Positions 8,384 to 10,121 of a stretch of DNA of 10,121 bases are shown piece after piece; within the stretch, counting starts at the first letter, position 1; each line of letters starts with the position of its first letter. Under the pieces are notes generated by a model. It did no database searches, had not been told where the DNA came from, and saw only the letters and a program-made list of their open reading frames with translations. This stretch comes from Glomus cerebriforme (lineage: Eukaryota > Glomeromycota > Glomeromycetes > Glomerales > Glomeraceae). The stretch lies in the NCBI GenBank assembly GCA_003550305.1, contig QKYT01000357.1, forward strand, positions 107,341 through 117,461, read 5' to 3'. The position numbers were made by a program, and so were the translations under genes.

Positions 8384-8520
8384 TCCAGCGGTCTTTTTTA
8401 GAACTGCAGTCTTCAAAGACTGATTAGTAAGACCAAAATATAGGACTGATGGTCTTTTGGCCAGTTTTTAGTTCGGACTTGCTGCACCACACTGTCCACA
8501 CATAATCTGGGACCATGTAG
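8384..8520. repeat. GGTC/GACC/GACT-rich island with nested inverted repeat
   Basis: G+C rises to about 38% and 48% in the two 60-nt lines from 8401 and 8461, against roughly 20-25% around them. The words GGTC, AGTC, AGAC, GACC and GGACT recur. CAGTCTT at 8407-8413 and AAGACTG at 8416-8422 form a perfect 7-bp inverted repeat with a 2-nt centre. It is enclosed by GGTCTT (8390-8395) and AAGACC (8429-8434). GGTCTT occurs again at 8451-8456. This looks like a fragment of a fold-back or MITE-like dispersed element. No target-site duplication was identified and the outer limits are uncertain. Confidence 0.5.
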
Positions 8521-8863
8521 TAAGTCTTTTATTGACATTTCACGATCAATGAACTCGAATAAATTTTTAATACTTCATAAAATTTTTTTTCTATTTGATC
8601 CTTTGCATAAACCTTTTATTATCAAAATAAAATTTATTAAAGTTTTTAAATATTACTTTTTTTTCACGATTTTTAAATATAAAGTCAAGTGATACCATTA
8701 ACCATTATTATAAATTGCGGGCATCCCATAGCATTTTTTATCTTGTTTTTAACATCAATGCAATCAAATAAAATACATTAACAATAAATCTGACGGATAA
8801 TTTAATTTGATACAAGCTGGTTTCATATACAAAAATACATATATTACCAATTCATGGAAATAT
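8521..8863. other. AT-rich intergenic DNA without recognisable gene
   Basis: Low G+C, many homopolymer A or T runs, and no sustained open frame or RNA gene on either strand. A small patch near 8716-8732 (TTGCGGGCATCCCATAG) is richer in G+C but shows no identifiable feature. Confidence 0.6.
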
Positions 8864-8954
8864 TGGATGTTGTGCGAATATTATCTGGAATATTATCCAA
8901 ATGCAGTAGTATACTAGTAATATCTAGAATTTTCCATATCGTACATAACATTCA
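8864..8954. repeat. Imperfect fold-back element with palindromic centre
   Basis: The left arm TGGATGTTGTGCG (8864-8876) pairs imperfectly with the right arm CGTACATAACATTCA (8940-8954). The match extends inward with gaps (GAATAT/ATAT, then GGAATATT against TAGAATTTTCC). The centre is the perfect palindrome TAGTATACTA (8907-8916). Just outside, TATACT-AC-AGTATA (8967-8980) is another close inverted repeat. The shape suits a degenerate MITE or a cruciform-forming element. No flanking target-site duplication is apparent. Confidence 0.45.
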
Positions 8955-8976
8955 AACCAAAAAATGTATACTACAG

Positions 8977-9103
8977 TATAAAAACAACCGAACACAAATT
9001 CCGCTATGGGTAAAGTACTTCAATACTTGAAAGAAGTGCTTTTATGACTAATCAAGAAGTAATTAAAGAATATGAACGATTTGAAAAACCTCTACCTATC
9101 TAA
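8977..9103 (+). other. TATA-like box followed by two tiny overlapping open frames
   Basis: TATAAAAA at 8977-8984 precedes ATG at 9006 (13 codons then TGA at 9045-9047) and an overlapping ATG at 9044 (19 codons then TAA at 9101-9103). The two short frames overlap as ATGA and have coding-like composition: the first reads MGKVLQYLKEVLL, the second starts MTNQEVIKEYERFEK. This could be a relic of a gene with a frameshift or simply chance. I do not call it a gene. Confidence 0.2.
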
Positions 9104-9160
9104 TCAACCAAATATTTAAACAATCATAAATATAACTTTACATAATACAGTATATAAAAA

Positions 9161-9180
9161 TAAATAAATAAATAAATAAA
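9161..9180. repeat. (TAAA)5 microsatellite
   Basis: Five perfect TAAA units, flanked by further A runs on both sides. It lies about 60 nt from the G+C-richer island at 9238-9366 and could be the short-repeat tail of that element when read on the minus strand. Confidence 0.9.
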
Positions 9181-9237
9181 AAATATTTTTAAAAATAAAT
9201 TATAATAACTAACATTTACTTCAATAACTAGAAAAAG

Positions 9238-9366
9238 CCATATGACAAATTCCTCACACCCAACCCCTTTATCCTAAGTCCCTAATACTATGCTAACCTA
9301 CCCAACTTAACTAACTGGCAGATTAAATCCGGATATATACCATTTCTTGGTGGTGATGCTAGCTAA
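9238..9366 (-). mobile_element. G+C-richer island, possible copy of a non-autonomous dispersed element
   Basis: Hand counts give 40% G+C over 9241-9360, against 10% for 9121-9180. The sequence has no open frame. On the minus strand the block would run into the AT-rich stretch and the (ATTT)n tract at 9180-9161, the layout of a short interspersed element with a simple-repeat tail. I could not find convincing polymerase III A and B boxes, nor a target-site duplication. The strand is assumed from the tail only. It could instead be a relic of a larger transposon. Confidence 0.3.
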
Positions 9367-9689
9367 ATCTTAAACTACATTATTTTCTCATAATACTTAA
9401 TATTCAGAGGAAAATGGACACTATAATTCTCCATAATTCCACATTAAAATTTTAGTCACAAACATTTCTTTGTCCAAGCCAACCAAATCGTATCATGATT
9501 ACATGTCAATTTTTTGTTGTTCATATATACCATGCCCATCTCATTTTTGCTCTTTCTCATCATGACTATTACACATGCTGTATTAAATGATATTTGTAGC
9601 ACCTGCGAAAAGTAACATACGTTTCTCAAAGTTGACTTATTTGAATATGCTTGTAACGATACATTGATGGGCGAGGCACTTTTTCAAAC
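9367..9689. other. Intergenic DNA without recognisable gene
   Basis: No sustained frame, RNA gene or clear repeat is seen on either strand. G+C is moderate for the window. The right end, just before the TATA-like box at 9690, could be the upstream part of a decayed gene. Confidence 0.5.
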
Positions 9690-9697
9690 TATATAAA
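9690..9697 (+). promoter_or_regulatory. TATA-like box
   Basis: TATATAAA, followed by GG, stands about 40 nt before an ATG at 9739 and the coding-like stretch that follows. Its place suits a core promoter. In AT-rich DNA the match is weak evidence by itself. Confidence 0.3.
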
Positions 9698-9738
9698 GGA
9701 TCATATCGAATAAAATCCAATTACCTTGTTATATTATT

Positions 9739-9942
9739 GATGGATAGGAGGATTACACAATAAGGAATATCATTTTAGTAACTCAAAATGAAAATAATGA
9801 TGATGTAGAAAAAAGATTCCCAGTATTAAGGTGATTTATTTACGAAAAAAAATTTAAAAGTTTGAATGAAACTGAAATACTACAACTATAATTTCAATTG
9901 TCTAATCCTGATGATTTAGTCTATTTATTATAAAGAAGTTAA
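9739..9942 (+). pseudogene. Decayed coding-like stretch with in-frame stops
   Basis: In the frame starting at 9748 the translation has protein-like composition: LVTQNENNDDVEKRFPVLR, then TGA (9832-9834), FIYEKKFKSLNETEILQL, then TAA (9889-9891), FQLSNPDDLVYLL, then TAA (9931-9933). An ATG at 9739 lies in another frame and reaches it only with a frameshift. Three stops within about 60 codons, otherwise acidic and hydrophobic residues in sensible alternation, suggest a broken gene or gene fragment. The protein family is not recognised. A last open stretch from 10025 to the window end could be another piece. Random AT-rich sequence remains a real alternative. Confidence 0.35.
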
Positions 9943-10121
9943 AAATCAATTTTTAAAGATTCTATAAATTAAAATAAAAATATTACTTTATTTAACTATA
10001 ATATATATTGTATTAAATACTTGAATAGGATGTGTAGTATATGTAAGTTCAGTATTAACTGATGATTTTGTAAAAGATGGTTGCTTTTTATTAAACTTGT
10101 CTGCTTCTTTAATTTGTTTAT

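Noticed and set aside
10025..10121. Open frame running to the right edge (GCVVYVSSVLTDDFVKDG and onward) as the start of a new gene.
   Set aside because: About 30 codons with no recognised family, no clear start and a possible acceptor only; it cannot be judged without sequence beyond the window.
7855..10121. tRNA or other structured RNA genes in the intergenic part.
   Set aside because: No cloverleaf with a convincing T-arm GTTCRA word and matching acceptor stem was found by eye on either strand.

Overview
This window looks like nuclear DNA of an early-diverging fungus, most probably an arbuscular mycorrhizal one (Glomeromycotina, Rhizophagus-like). The evidence is the very AT-rich sequence (hand counts of about 10-30% G+C in most lines), eight short GT...AG introns of 72-88 bp with CTAAC/CTAAT branch-point-like words, AT-rich intergenic DNA, and a ZNFX1-type gene of a style I associate with that lineage. 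The genus is inference.

Positions 1-7854 hold one large plus-strand gene, open at the left edge of the window. It seems to fall into six separate open frames, but all of them join through eight consistent introns into one frame of 7218 nt (2405 residues visible, plus stop). The product is an NFX1-type zinc-finger helicase of the ZNFX1 / fission-yeast Hrr1 / Neurospora SAD-3 family. In order it has: a conserved N-terminal region; an SF1 UPF1-like helicase with motifs I, Ia, II, III, IV, V and VI all readable; an acidic insertion containing a tandem duplication; a first Cys/His cluster; an array of 15 tandem ~31-residue CHCC units; classical NFX1-type fingers; a RING-like CGH...CPEC segment; a helical C-terminal region; and a compact RZ-type finger at the C-terminus. 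Residue numbers below count from the first codon of the window (nt 1-3 = residue 1).

Positions 7855-10121 carry no intact gene. After the 3' end and its AATAAA hexamers comes AT-rich DNA with several islands: a GGTC/GACC-rich nested inverted repeat (about 8384-8520), an imperfect fold-back element (8864-8954), a G+C-richer block next to a (TAAA)5 tract (9161-9366) that may be a copy of a dispersed non-autonomous element, and a decayed coding-like stretch with a TATA-like box and three in-frame stops (about 9690-9942).

By family, the protein is expected to unwind or scan RNA in small-RNA silencing or RNA surveillance, using its Cys/His-rich C-terminal half for nucleic-acid or protein contacts. 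The strongest novelty candidates are the 15-unit CHCC array and the shortened RZ finger.
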